Below, piece by piece: positions 15,661 to 23,566 of a stretch of DNA of 36,454 nucleotides. The stretch lies in NCBI RefSeq assembly GCF_003946275.1, contig NZ_RHNQ01000025.1, positions 1 to 36,454 on the forward strand, given 5' to 3'. Origin of the DNA: Loigolactobacillus backii. Its GTDB lineage: Bacteria > Bacillota > Bacilli > Lactobacillales > Lactobacillaceae. The stretch's first letter is position 1. Every line of letters starts with the position of its first letter. The notes under the pieces were generated by a model, which had not been told where the DNA came from, did no database searches, and worked only from the letters and a program-made list of their open reading frames with translations. Both the position numbers and the translations under genes were made by a program.

Positions 15661-16647
15661 TTAATACCAACCATTTGCTTCCCAGAATGACTGTGCCTTA
15701 CTCCAGCTACCGTAAGTTGAAGTGACGTAAGAGTTAGCAACAGCTTCTTGGTTTGATGCCGAATAATCACCATTTAAATATGAAGAACTTAATTGATACT
15801 TACCGATATACTGACCGTTAGTTGCTGAATAATTACCGCCAGATTCCTTGTTAGCAATCCAAGCTTTAGCGGCAGCTTCGGAGCTACTTGTTGAAGTAGC
15901 GGCGTTATTAGTACTAGTTGCTGAACTAGCAGTTGATTGTGTGTTTTGTGTTGCCTGTGCTTGTGGTGCAGTGTATGTCGATTGTGTGCTTACTGGAGCC
16001 GATACGGCAGAAGCAGCACTAGTTGCAGCTACACTAGAAGCCTGTGAAACTGGCGCTGCAGATGAGACTGGCGCAGTTGAACCAACTGGGGCCGTACTGC
16101 TTGCTGGGGCAACAGAACTGACAGGAGCAGTTGAGCTAACAGGCGTTGCGCTGCTTACTGGGGCAACGGAACTAACTGGTGCAGTACTGCTTACTGGCGC
16201 AACCGAACTGACAGCTGCAACGCTACTAACTGGCGCAACTGAAGAAGCTGCAACGGCTGATACTGGCGCTGCAGATGAGACAGGTGCCACTGAAGCAGCA
16301 GGCGCAACTGAACTGACTGGTGCAGCCTGTGAAACTGGTGCTGCACTAGCAGGCTGTTGAACAGCACTTGGCTGAGCAGCGGCTGCCGTAGATGCAACTG
16401 CACTACTTGGAATATTATATTTTTGACCGGCATAGATTAAATGCGTGGTTTTATTGATGTTATTAGCTGTTTCAATTGAATCGATTGTTGTGTTGTAATC
16501 TTCGGCAAGATCAGAAACCGTGTCGCCAACCTTAGCAGTAATGACTGCTGCATCAGCGACCTTAGCGCCACCGATCAAGATACCAGCGGCACCGGCTGTT
16601 GTGAGTAATACCATTTTTAGACGTTTACTTAATAAAATAAAAATCAC
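15661..16647 (-). CDS. Secreted LysM protein, aggregation-promoting factor (Apf)-like
   Basis: A secreted protein of up to 328 residues. A charged start (SKRLK) and a hydrophobic stretch ending AKVADA form a signal peptide. One LysM peptidoglycan-binding domain follows (about 34-79, KVGDTVSDLAEDYNT...YAGQKYNIP). A low-complexity tract of APVSS-type units (about 90-230) comes next. The C-terminal domain (about 262-328) has KAWIANKESGGNYSATNGQ...GKYQLSSSYL, a lysozyme-like fold typical of lactobacillar Apf proteins. It acts at the cell surface, in shape or cell-wall turnover by family inference. The start is unclear: AGGAG overlaps the GTG at 16647, whereas an in-frame ATT at 16638 is 8 bases downstream. 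The ATG at 16614 would remove the charged N-region. Confidence 0.85.
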   Translation of the reverse strand: MIFILLSKRLKMVLLTTAGAAGILIGGAKVADAAVITAKVGDTVSDLAEDYNTTIDSIETANNINKTTHLIYAGQKYNIPSSAVASTAAAAQPSAVQQPASAAPVSQAAPVSSVAPAASVAPVSSAAPVSAVAASSVAPVSSVAAVSSVAPVSSTAPVSSVAPVSSATPVSSTAPVSSVAPASSTAPVGSTAPVSSAAPVSQASSVAATSAASAVSAPVSTQSTYTAPQAQATQNTQSTASSATSTNNAATSTSSSEAAAKAWIANKESGGNYSATNGQYIGKYQLSSSYLNGDYSASNQEAVANSYVTSTYGSWSKAQSFWEANGWY

Positions 16648-16731
16648 TCCTAATTTATGATTGACTTCAAAATTTGATTACGAAATTCTGCTTTGCATTC
16701 CATTGGTACCGAAATGCATTCAACAGGCGTA

Positions 16732-16759
16732 AGTATAGCAGGGCTCTGTAACATGTAAA
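16732..16759 (-). promoter_or_regulatory. Promoter of the apf-like gene
   Basis: On the minus strand -35 TTTACA, 16-base spacer, -10 TATACT. The -35 lies between TGTAAC (16748-16753) and GTTACG/GTTACA, an inverted pair that could be an operator. The two-component regulator WalR binds paired TGTAA-type hexamers, but the spacing here does not fit its usual N5. Confidence 0.65.
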
Positions 16760-16931
16760 TAGCAGTTACGTTACAAAATGGCCTTTTATTGTAATATTGT
16801 CATCTGTTTGTTATCTAAGCCGTTTCAACCCCATCGGCGCGCACCTGCTCTGGTACCAAAATAAGTGAAACTTTTCGGAATAATCATCAAAAAAGATTAA
16901 AATCGACTAAATTAAAGGTCCTTAATATCAT

Positions 16932-16959
16932 TTGATAGCGCTTTAAACTATACTATAAG
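16932..16959 (+). promoter_or_regulatory. Promoter of the mgtC-like gene
   Basis: -35 TTGATA, 16-base spacer, -10 TATAAG, about 20 bases before the coding start. Confidence 0.6.
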
Positions 16960-16987
16960 TATCGTTTAGAGTTAGGGTGTGATCGTT

Positions 16988-17662
16988 TTGCAAGCATTTA
17001 TTATTGCTCAGTTAGAATTAGTTCTACGTTTAATCCTGGCGGCATTGTGCGGCTTTGCCATCGGCTATGAACGTAAAAATCGTTTAAAAGAGGCCGGTAT
17101 CCGCACCCACATGATTGTTGCGTTAGGAGCCGCCTTGATCATGATTGTTTCCAAAGATGGTTTTTTTGACGTCCTTAACGTTAAAAATGTCGTCTTGGAC
17201 CCTTCCCGAATTGCCGCCCAAATTGTCAGCGGGATTAGTTTTTTAGGTGCCGGAACAATCTTAGTTCGCCGTCAAGGCATTAACGGCCTCACCACCGCAG
17301 CCGGAATTTGGACCACCGCGGCAGTCGGCATGGCCATTGGTGCCCGCCTGTACGTTGTTGGTATCTCCGCCACACTTTTAGTGCTGCTCATTCAGATCTT
17401 ACTCCACAAACAGCTTCGATTTTTGCCCAATGCAGTGGCCGAACAACTTTCACTGGAAATGTTGGACCAACCAGAAGCAATCAATAATTTGGAAAAAATG
17501 TTACAGCAACACAATATTGAATTGCTAAACCTTCATATTGAACGCCAACGCCACCACCTAGTCGAAATTAGCCTGGCCGTCAAACTACCCCCTCACTACA
17601 AAGTGGCCAGCTTGATGAGCCTACTAGGTGAAAACGAGGCCATTCAGAGTGTTGATTACTAA
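16988..17662 (+). CDS. MgtC/SapB family membrane protein
   Basis: An integral membrane protein of about 224 residues. The N-terminal half has four to five hydrophobic segments and the family motifs GFAIGYERKNRLKEAGIRTH and GISFLGAGTI...GLTTAAGIWTTAAVGMA. A soluble C-terminal ACT-like domain follows (from about residue 150). MgtC proteins are linked to low-magnesium growth and inhibition of ATP synthase in pathogens; in lactic acid bacteria the role is unproven. AGGG lies 10 bases before the TTG at 16988; an in-frame GTG at 16979 adds three residues but is almost against the AGGG. The gene is a single plus-strand unit between two minus-strand genes. Confidence 0.88.
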   Translation: MQAFIIAQLELVLRLILAALCGFAIGYERKNRLKEAGIRTHMIVALGAALIMIVSKDGFFDVLNVKNVVLDPSRIAAQIVSGISFLGAGTILVRRQGINGLTTAAGIWTTAAVGMAIGARLYVVGISATLLVLLIQILLHKQLRFLPNAVAEQLSLEMLDQPEAINNLEKMLQQHNIELLNLHIERQRHHLVEISLAVKLPPHYKVASLMSLLGENEAIQSVDY

Positions 17663-17755
17663 CCCTGTAGCGAGGGCCGTAAGCCCTAGCACGAATTTAA
17701 TATCATTGACAAAAAGTGACCAACGCCAACAAGATTTAAGCATATTTAATCGCAG

Positions 17756-17811
17756 AAAACAGTCGTAGTTTGATTACCGAATTGCTCGGCGGCCAAACTA
17801 CGACTGTTTTT
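17756..17811. terminator. Convergent terminator between mgtC-like gene and tadA
   Basis: AAAACAGTCGTAGTTTG and CAAACTACGACTGTTTTT form a 16-bp stem serving both converging genes. The TAG stop of tadA lies inside the stem. Confidence 0.88.
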
Positions 17812-18304
17812 CTGTCTTCTGCTTCTTTTTAGCCTTTCGTTTAGCCCTAATTTGGCGGAAAAATTGCTGCAATAATCCCGCCGCGTCATCTGCTAAAACG
17901 CCGGCTTCCACTTCAGCTTGGTGGTTAAAGCGCTCGTCCGTTAGTAAATTCATGAAAGTGCCCGCCGTACCTGCCTTTGGGTCAGGGGCACCGTAATAGA
18001 CTTCACTTAAGCGCGAATTAATAATTGCCCCGCTGCACATCGGACAAGGTTCTAAGGTGACAAAAATTGCTGCATCCTCCAAACGCCAACTATGAATTGT
18101 GGCGCAGGCCTCCTGAATCGCCAAAATTTCGGCGTGGGTCGTTGCGTCCTGGCTGTGTTCCCGCAAATTATGACCACGGCCAATAATTTCACCGCGGTAA
18201 ACAATAACGGCCCCAATCGGCACTTCACCGATCAAGGCCGCCGTTTTTGCTTCAAATAAGGCCTCACGCATATAAAATTCTTTTTCAGTTTGCTCAAATA
18301 CCAA
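17798..18304 (-). CDS. tadA: tRNA-specific adenosine deaminase
   Basis: A 168-residue deaminase that converts A34 to inosine in tRNA-Arg(ACG). The zinc site is complete: H57-A-E59 (THAEI) and P-C87-P-M-C90 (LEPCPMCSGAI). The N-terminal helix YMREALFEAKTAA and the GAVIV segment are typical. The basic C-tail (RAKRKAKKKQKTEKQ) is longer than the core domain needs. The TTG start at 18304 has GGAG 8 bases upstream; an internal ATG at 18271 is a less likely alternative. It follows the aldo/keto reductase gene by 26 bases. In related genomes tadA lies close to ffs and dnaX; here mgtC and apf genes intervene. Confidence 0.95.
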   Translation of the reverse strand: MVFEQTEKEFYMREALFEAKTAALIGEVPIGAVIVYRGEIIGRGHNLREHSQDATTHAEILAIQEACATIHSWRLEDAAIFVTLEPCPMCSGAIINSRLSEVYYGAPDPKAGTAGTFMNLLTDERFNHQAEVEAGVLADDAAGLLQQFFRQIRAKRKAKKKQKTEKQS

Positions 18305-18330
18305 ATTCCTAACTCCATTCCTACTATTAA

Positions 18331-19179
18331 TTAAATAATCGCCAAGGGCCGCTTTTTAGTCGGTGCCGGAAAGGCTGCGTCAATCTGCACTATTTCTGCC
18401 GGCGTTAACGTGACATCAGCCGCCGCCAAATTAGCCTGCATGTGTTTCCACTGACTAGTTTGGGGAATCGCAAGCAGCTGTGGTTGCCGAATCGTCCACG
18501 CTAATAAAAGCTGCATCGACGTAATTTGGTGTGCCTTAGCAATTTTTTGAATCACAGGATTAGCCGTCAATTGCTGGCCTCGACTATCCCCCTGGGCAAT
18601 CGGCGAGTAGGCAATAAAAGGAACCCCATTTTTCAGTTGCCAAGGTAATAAATCGTATTCCACGCCGCGGTCCGCCAAATTATACAAATCTTCATTGGCA
18701 AAAACGTCCGCACCGTTAGTTTCTTGAAACAATTCTAACATATCAGCTGTATCAAAGTTAGAGACACCCCAATGCCGAATCTTGCCCGCTTGCTGTAATT
18801 GACGCAGCCCGGTAATTGTTTCCTTTAACGGAACTTGCCCCCGCCAATGAAGTAAATAAAGGTCGAGGTAGTCCGTTTGCAGTCGTTTCAAACTGGCGGT
18901 TAAACTCTGCTTCATCCGCTTGATTGATGCGTTTTGCGGATAGAATTTTGAAACCAAAAATAATTTTTCCCGGGTATACGGCTTAATAGCCGCACCGACC
19001 AATTCTTCGGAACGACCGTCCCCATACATTTCCGCGGTATCAATGAGATTGCTACCGTGCTCAAGGCCGTAACGCAGCGCCTGAATTTCTCCGCCGCGTT
19101 TATTCGGATCGTCGCCCATGTGCCAAGTTCCCATCCCAATGACGGGCAAGCGCTCGCCCTTAAAATCTAGATAACGCAT
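18331..19179 (-). CDS. Aldo/keto reductase
   Basis: A 282-residue NADPH-dependent oxidoreductase with a TIM-barrel fold. The catalytic tetrad is readable: D47 and Y52 (DTAEMYGDGRSE), K78 (VSKFYP) and H111 (YLLHWRG). The cofactor-binding C-terminal region has the IPQTSQWKHMQANL segment. The ATG is preceded by GAAAGGAAG. It is probably cotranscribed with tadA downstream (26-base gap). The substrate is unknown; the family reduces a wide range of aldehydes and ketones. Confidence 0.92.
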   Translation of the reverse strand: MRYLDFKGERLPVIGMGTWHMGDDPNKRGGEIQALRYGLEHGSNLIDTAEMYGDGRSEELVGAAIKPYTREKLFLVSKFYPQNASIKRMKQSLTASLKRLQTDYLDLYLLHWRGQVPLKETITGLRQLQQAGKIRHWGVSNFDTADMLELFQETNGADVFANEDLYNLADRGVEYDLLPWQLKNGVPFIAYSPIAQGDSRGQQLTANPVIQKIAKAHQITSMQLLLAWTIRQPQLLAIPQTSQWKHMQANLAAADVTLTPAEIVQIDAAFPAPTKKRPLAII

Positions 19180-19263
19180 TTTTAACTTCCTTTCAAAACA
19201 AAGTTGCTACGATAAATAAACGCTGATTAGGGCCACCGCGATCATTAAAGCACGGGACAAAAA

Positions 19264-19296
19264 GAGCTCCCGCAGCAATTAGCTTTTCGGGAGCCC
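19264..19296 (-). terminator. Terminator after the small membrane-anchored protein gene
   Basis: On the minus strand GGGCTCCCG-N15-CGGGAGCTC is followed by TTTTTGTCC, 7 bases after the stop of the upstream gene. Confidence 0.85.
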
Positions 19297-19302
19297 ATTA
19301 TT

Positions 19303-19641
19303 TTAATGCCGGTATTCGTGTAGCCAATCTTTCAACGTTGCAGTCAATTCATTAGCTGCGTTGCCTGCTGAGCCAACGTACACACCAGCCTTATTGCGAA
19401 CTTTGCTTAACTTTTCAACCGCATTAACCAAGTGATTGAGATCATCGTTGTCAATTCGATCAACGAGGTCAAGTATCCGCTCGTTGCCCTTAAGGTTGTC
19501 CCGCACGAACGTTTTCACTTTATACCGATTTCTACGGGTTTGAATTTGTTCGACAATGGCATCCGCTGCTAAATAGGCGCCGGTTGCGGCAAGCGTTGTC
19601 GTAATACCAATACCAAGTAAAATTTTGCTACCAGTTTTCAT
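19303..19641 (-). CDS. Small membrane-anchored protein of unknown function
   Basis: A 112-residue protein. The N-terminus MKTGSKILLGIGITTTLAAT continues into GAYLAADAIVEQ, a single hydrophobic segment with a positively charged start, so a membrane anchor is likely. The rest is charged and helical (RRNRYKVKTFVRDNLKGNER, then VDRIDNDDLNHLV). Similar small YtxH-like proteins are common in lactobacilli, but I do not assign a family. The ATG follows AAGGAGG at 8 bases, so it is very likely translated. It forms its own transcription unit, with a terminator after it and a palindromic element just upstream. Confidence 0.75.
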   Translation of the reverse strand: MKTGSKILLGIGITTTLAATGAYLAADAIVEQIQTRRNRYKVKTFVRDNLKGNERILDLVDRIDNDDLNHLVNAVEKLSKVRNKAGVYVGSAGNAANELTATLKDWLHEYRH

Positions 19642-19663
19642 AAAGTCAGCCTCCTTATTAGAG

Positions 19664-19782
19664 AGAGTGCCTAAAAAGGCGTTCAGCCCCTGAGCATTAG
19701 CCTAGACCACCAAACGATCCGCTTCGCGTATCGTTTGGCGATCGTAGCTAAGCACAAGGAGTTGCCTTTTTAGTCACGTTTC
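19664..19782 (+). repeat. Palindromic element N, upstream of the small membrane-anchored protein gene
   Basis: AGAGTGCCTAAAAAGGCG ... TTGCCTTTTTAGTCACGTTT, with an outer stem of 11 bp. The middle stems are TTAGCCTAGA / CGTAGCTAAGC. The inner palindrome is CAAACGATCCGCTTCGCGTATCGTTTG-like (19709-19736). Confidence 0.85.
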
Positions 19783-19893
19783 ATTTCCACCAGAATCAGT
19801 CCGAAAAATAATTTCCAACCGATCTAGTAAAGTATCCAGTAATGCTTAATTTCAGTGTACCATAATCTTGCTTCCTTGGGGACTAAAGCGCAC

Positions 19894-20499
19894 TCATACT
19901 TGCTTAACACTTTGAATAATATAGTAACCTTTATTTTTCTTCACGATTGTTGCGTTGCCAAAGGTTTCTTGCATCGTTTTTTGGGCGGAAGGTGCACCCT
20001 GTTTTTTCTGTAAAACAATCGTTAACGTTCCCCCTGGCAGTAAGTGATCCTTGGCGCCAACTAAAATCCCCGTCACGACTTGTTTACCAGCCCGGACCGG
20101 CGGATTGGATAAAATAGCCGCGTACTGCTTCTCTACAGCTGCGTATTGATCAGAAGTGAAAATAGCAACGTTAGCCACGTGATTATTTGCGGCATTTTCC
20201 CGGGCCAATGATAAAGCCAGCTCATTGACGTCCACCAGATCAACTTGGCGTTCAGGAGCCTCTTTGGCCAACGCTAACCCAATTGGGCCGTAACCGGCAC
20301 CCACATCCAGTAAATCACCTGCAGGCAAGTCAGTAAAACTAAACGCTTCTAGTAAGGTGCGTGTCCCGAAATCAACGGTTCGTTTTGAAAACACACCATT
20401 ATCAGTTACAAAATGAAATTCGTGGCCTCGCAACGTAAACGACCAATCTTTTTTTTCGTGAACCACATCAGGATTTTCTGAATAATAATAATTTGTCAT
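19894..20499 (-). CDS. RsmC-like class I SAM methyltransferase
   Basis: A 201-residue methyltransferase of the MTS small-domain family (YbxB in Bacillus). The SAM site is LLDVGAGYGPIGLALA (about 64-79). The N-x-P-P catalytic signature is ILSNPPVRAGKQV (about 129-141). These motifs are shared with RsmC (16S rRNA guanine-1207) and its relatives, but substrate is not proven. It corresponds to the C-terminal half of E. coli RsmC, the usual single-domain form in Firmicutes. The ATG follows GGGGG at 9 bases. It is divergent from nrdH. Confidence 0.87.
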   Translation of the reverse strand: MTNYYYSENPDVVHEKKDWSFTLRGHEFHFVTDNGVFSKRTVDFGTRTLLEAFSFTDLPAGDLLDVGAGYGPIGLALAKEAPERQVDLVDVNELALSLARENAANNHVANVAIFTSDQYAAVEKQYAAILSNPPVRAGKQVVTGILVGAKDHLLPGGTLTIVLQKKQGAPSAQKTMQETFGNATIVKKNKGYYIIQSVKQV

Positions 20500-20684
20500 G
20501 ATTAAATTCCCCCGGAGCTATAATTAATTTATTAAATTTTTATTTTTAGGAATCAGGCCTACGTCGCCGCCCTTTTGGACTCAAAATTGACAACCTAACG
20601 ACCATTTTTGACCCCCAAAACATACTCAAACGAAATGGCTTGTGGTAAACTAATTGTACCATGAATCGCCAGAAGTTCCGGCCA

Positions 20685-20731
20685 ACACTATATCTAGTAG
20701 CTATTTTAAATTTAGCTACCGAATATAGTGT
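20685..20731. promoter_or_regulatory. Pair of NrdR boxes upstream of nrdH
   Basis: Box 1 ACACTATATCTAGTAG (20685-20700) and box 2 CTACCGAATATAGTGT (20716-20731, minus strand ACACTATATTCGGTAG) are centred 31 bp apart, three helical turns. This is the known spacing for the ATP/dATP-sensing repressor NrdR. The pair ends 6 bases before the -35 box. The two boxes are also inverted copies of each other and precede TTTTTT, so a hairpin could form as well. Confidence 0.75.
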
Positions 20732-20737
20732 TTTTTG

Positions 20738-20766
20738 TTGATTTATTGTAAGTGACTGGTTATACT
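20738..20766 (+). promoter_or_regulatory. Promoter of nrdH(EF)
   Basis: -35 TTGATT, 17-base spacer, -10 TATACT, 41 bases before the nrdH ATG. Confidence 0.75.
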
Positions 20767-20807
20767 AAGAACATAAACAAAAAGTACCAGAGAGAAAGGT
20801 GAACCAC

Positions 20808-21035
20808 ATGAATAACTTAACAGTTTACACAAAAAATGGTTGCATGCAGTGCAAGATGACTGAACGCTTCCTCAATTCGCACAATATTCCTTTTACAGAA
20901 CACAATATTGATCAAGAACCAGAATACGTCGACTATCTGCGGGAAAAGGGCTTTCAAGCAACACCAGTGATTGAAGCATCAGACATCAGCTTCACCGGCT
21001 TCCGCCCCGACCAATTACGCCAATTAGCAGTTTAA
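20808..21035 (+). CDS. nrdH: NrdH-redoxin (glutaredoxin-like)
   Basis: A 75-residue thioredoxin-fold protein that donates electrons to class Ib ribonucleotide reductase. The active site is C12-M-Q-C15 in YTKNGCMQCKMTERFL. The C-terminal part has ATPVIEA and the SFTGFRPDQL segment, which in this family helps binding to thioredoxin reductase. I chose the ATG at 20808, with AAAGG 8 bases upstream, rather than a GTG nine bases earlier. It is followed by nrdE and nrdF in the same direction. Confidence 0.93.
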   Translation: MNNLTVYTKNGCMQCKMTERFLNSHNIPFTEHNIDQEPEYVDYLREKGFQATPVIEASDISFTGFRPDQLRQLAV

Positions 21036-21161
21036 AGTGATAAAAGTGGCGGTCAAACGCTTATGCTTACGCCATTTTACCGCTTAAACATCATAATAGC
21101 ACCAGATTCCAATAAGTAACCAACTTAGCAACGTCGTAAACCATAAGACACAACGTTTCTC

Positions 21162-21198
21162 GCACCACTTGCGGGAACGCCGGGTGCCTTTTATTTTT
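21162..21198 (+). terminator. Weak terminator between nrdH and nrdE
   Basis: GCACC...GGTGC with an inner GCG/CGC pair is followed by CTTTTATTTTTT. The stem is imperfect, so it may be partial. Confidence 0.45.
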
Positions 21199-21203
21199 TG
21201 CTC

Positions 21204-21258
21204 AGAGTGTTTGAAAAGACGGTTAGATTCTGAGGATTAGCCTTTTCAAACACGTTTC
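21204..21258 (+). repeat. Minimal palindromic element O (inner arm deleted)
   Basis: AGAGTGTTTGAAAAG ... CTTTTCAAACACGTTT. It matches element M (minus strand of 13133-13251) in its first 38 bases and its last 15. It lacks about 65 bases of inner palindrome. The match to M continues past the end: TCCACTAAACTAGTCAGG here, TCCACTAAAATAGTCAGG there. Confidence 0.85.
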
Positions 21259-21364
21259 CACTAAACTAGTCAGGAAAGTACTAACTAGAAGTACTTTCCC
21301 AGCAGGTTTACAACCAACTATTTTTTGCTCAATCCCTATCGATCATTAAGAAAGTGGTGTCCAA

Positions 21365-23536
21365 ATGTCTTTAAAAACAATTGATCCGCAAAGTGTTTCT
21401 TACTACGCTTTAAATAATGAAATTAACATCCCCGTTGACGGCCAAATCCCGTTGAATAAGGATAAAGAAGCTTTAAAGGCCTTTTTAAGTGAAAATGTCG
21501 TGCCAAACACTAAAGTCTTCCCTAATTTTCAAGCTAAGATCTCCTTCTTAGTCGACCATCAATATCTAGAAAAGCCCTTCTTGGCCGACTACTCCGCCGA
21601 CTTCATTGATCAATTACACAATTACTTGGAGGACGCCAATTTTAAGTTCAAGTCATTCATGGCCGCTTATAAATTTTACGCCCAGTACGCCTTAAAAACT
21701 AACGACGGCGAATATTACCTTGAAAGCTTTCAGGATCGGGTTTTATTTAACGCCCTCTACTTCGCTGCTGGTGATGAGAAATTGGCTCATGATATTGCCG
21801 ATGAAATGATCCACCAGCGCTACCAACCCGCAACACCCAGCTTTTTGAATGCCGGCCGTGCTCGTCGTGGCGAATTGGTTTCTTGTTTCTTGCTCCAAAC
21901 TACGGACGACATGAATTCAATCGGCCGAACAATTAACTCGGCCCTGCAACTTTCTCGCATTGGTGGCGGTGTTGGGATTACTTTGACCAACCTACGCGCG
22001 GCCGGCGATCCAATCAAGCACGTTGAAGGTGCCGCTTCTGGCGTTTTACCGGTCATGAAATTATTAGAGGATTCATTCAGTTATTCTAACCAATTAGGCC
22101 AGCGCCAAGGTGCCGGAGTCGTTTACCTAAACGCCTTCCACCCAGACGTAATCGCTTTTCTTGGTGCTAAAAAAGAAAATGCCGACGAAAAGTATCGTTT
22201 AAAGACGTTATCACTGGGCTTAGTTGTGCCGGATAAATTTTACGAATTGGCGCGTAAGGACGCTGACATGTACTTGTTTAGCCCCTACGACGTTGAACGA
22301 ATTTACGGCAAGCCATTTTCTTACGTTGATATCACCAAAGAATACGATAAAATGGTCGCCAACCCTGATATTCGGCATAAGAAAATTAAGGCTCGTGACC
22401 TGGAAAATGAAATCAGTAAATTACAACAGGAATCCGGTTATCCTTACATCGTCAACGTTGATACGGCCAACCGGGCTAACCCAATTGACGGTAAAATTAT
22501 CATGAGTAATTTGTGTTCCGAAGTTTTACAAGTTCAGACCCCTTCAAAAGTTAATAATGAACAGAATTACGATCAATTGGGAACGGACATTAGCTGTAAC
22601 TTAGGTTCAACGAACATCCCGAATTTGATGCACGCAAAAGACTTTGGCCACTCCGTTGAAACCATGGTTCGCGCCCTAACTTTTGTCACTGACAATTCAA
22701 ACATTGACGTTGTTCCATCCATTCAAAATGGTAACCATAAGGCGCACACAATTGGTTTAGGGGCAATGGGCCTGCACAGCTACTTTGCCAAGGAGCACAT
22801 GATGTACGGCGATCAAGAAAGCCTTGACTTCACCAACATCTATTTCCTTCTATTGAACTACTGGACCTTGAAAGCTTCCAACGAAATTGCCCGGGAACGT
22901 CACGAAACCTTCGTTAACTTTGAAAACAGCAAATACGCTGATGGCAGCTATTTTGATAAGTACGTCAACCAAGATTGGCAGCCAAAGACAGCAAAGGTTC
23001 AGGAACTTTTCAAAGATATTTTTATTCCATCCAAGGCTGATTGGCAAGCACTAAAAGCAGCTGTCATGAAAGATGGTTTATACCACCAGAATCGAATGGC
23101 CGTTGCACCAAACGGCTCGATTTCTTACATTAACGACACATCGGCTAGCTTACAGCCAATCGTTAACCGAATTGAGGATCGTCAGGAAAAGAAAATTGGC
23201 ACGATTTATTACCCAGCGCCTTACCTTTCTAACGACACAATGCCTTACTATTCATCGGCCTACGATATGGACATGCGCCACGTGATTGATATTTACGCTA
23301 CTGCCCAACAGCACGTTGATCAAGGCATGAGCATGACGCTCTTTATGCGCTCCACCATTCCTGAAGGGCTTTACGAATGGAAAAATGGTGACACGAATAA
23401 AATGACCACCCGCGACCTTAATATTTTGCGTAATTACGCTTATAACAAGGGTATCAAGTCAATTTATTACATTCGGACCTACACCGATGATGAAGATGAG
23501 ATTGGCTCTAATGCTTGCGAAAGCTGCGTAATTTAG
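21365..23536 (+). CDS. nrdE: Class Ib ribonucleoside-diphosphate reductase alpha subunit
   Basis: A 723-residue catalytic subunit that reduces ribonucleoside diphosphates to deoxyribonucleotides. Visible motifs are ATPSFLNAGRARRGELVSC, with the conserved SC cysteine, and RIGGGVGI. NLCSEVLQ carries the active-site cysteine, followed by DISCNLGSTN and MAVAPNGSISYIND. The C-terminal tail GSNACESCVI carries the CxxC redox pair that NrdH reduces. The length is normal for NrdE, with no N-terminal ATP-cone, as expected for class Ib. The ATG follows GAAAGTGG. nrdF lies downstream after a terminator-like hairpin. Confidence 0.97.
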   Translation: MSLKTIDPQSVSYYALNNEINIPVDGQIPLNKDKEALKAFLSENVVPNTKVFPNFQAKISFLVDHQYLEKPFLADYSADFIDQLHNYLEDANFKFKSFMAAYKFYAQYALKTNDGEYYLESFQDRVLFNALYFAAGDEKLAHDIADEMIHQRYQPATPSFLNAGRARRGELVSCFLLQTTDDMNSIGRTINSALQLSRIGGGVGITLTNLRAAGDPIKHVEGAASGVLPVMKLLEDSFSYSNQLGQRQGAGVVYLNAFHPDVIAFLGAKKENADEKYRLKTLSLGLVVPDKFYELARKDADMYLFSPYDVERIYGKPFSYVDITKEYDKMVANPDIRHKKIKARDLENEISKLQQESGYPYIVNVDTANRANPIDGKIIMSNLCSEVLQVQTPSKVNNEQNYDQLGTDISCNLGSTNIPNLMHAKDFGHSVETMVRALTFVTDNSNIDVVPSIQNGNHKAHTIGLGAMGLHSYFAKEHMMYGDQESLDFTNIYFLLLNYWTLKASNEIARERHETFVNFENSKYADGSYFDKYVNQDWQPKTAKVQELFKDIFIPSKADWQALKAAVMKDGLYHQNRMAVAPNGSISYINDTSASLQPIVNRIEDRQEKKIGTIYYPAPYLSNDTMPYYSSAYDMDMRHVIDIYATAQQHVDQGMSMTLFMRSTIPEGLYEWKNGDTNKMTTRDLNILRNYAYNKGIKSIYYIRTYTDDEDEIGSNACESCVI

Positions 23537-23566
23537 CTACAATGACACTGGTTTGACAGACAAGTA

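Noticed and set aside
15848-16360. 170-codon plus-strand open frame rich in Thr, Ala and Gly
   Set aside because: It is the mirror of the APVSS repeat tract of the Apf-like gene; low-complexity coding gives open antisense frames.
16741-16780. WalR box at the apf promoter
   Set aside because: TGTAAC and TGTAAA are present, but the spacing is 1 and not 5 bases, so the known consensus is not met.
20685-20737. Plain transcription terminator before nrdH
   Set aside because: No gene ends here (rsmC-like gene and nrdH diverge), and the 31-bp box spacing fits NrdR. A hairpin role is not fully excluded.
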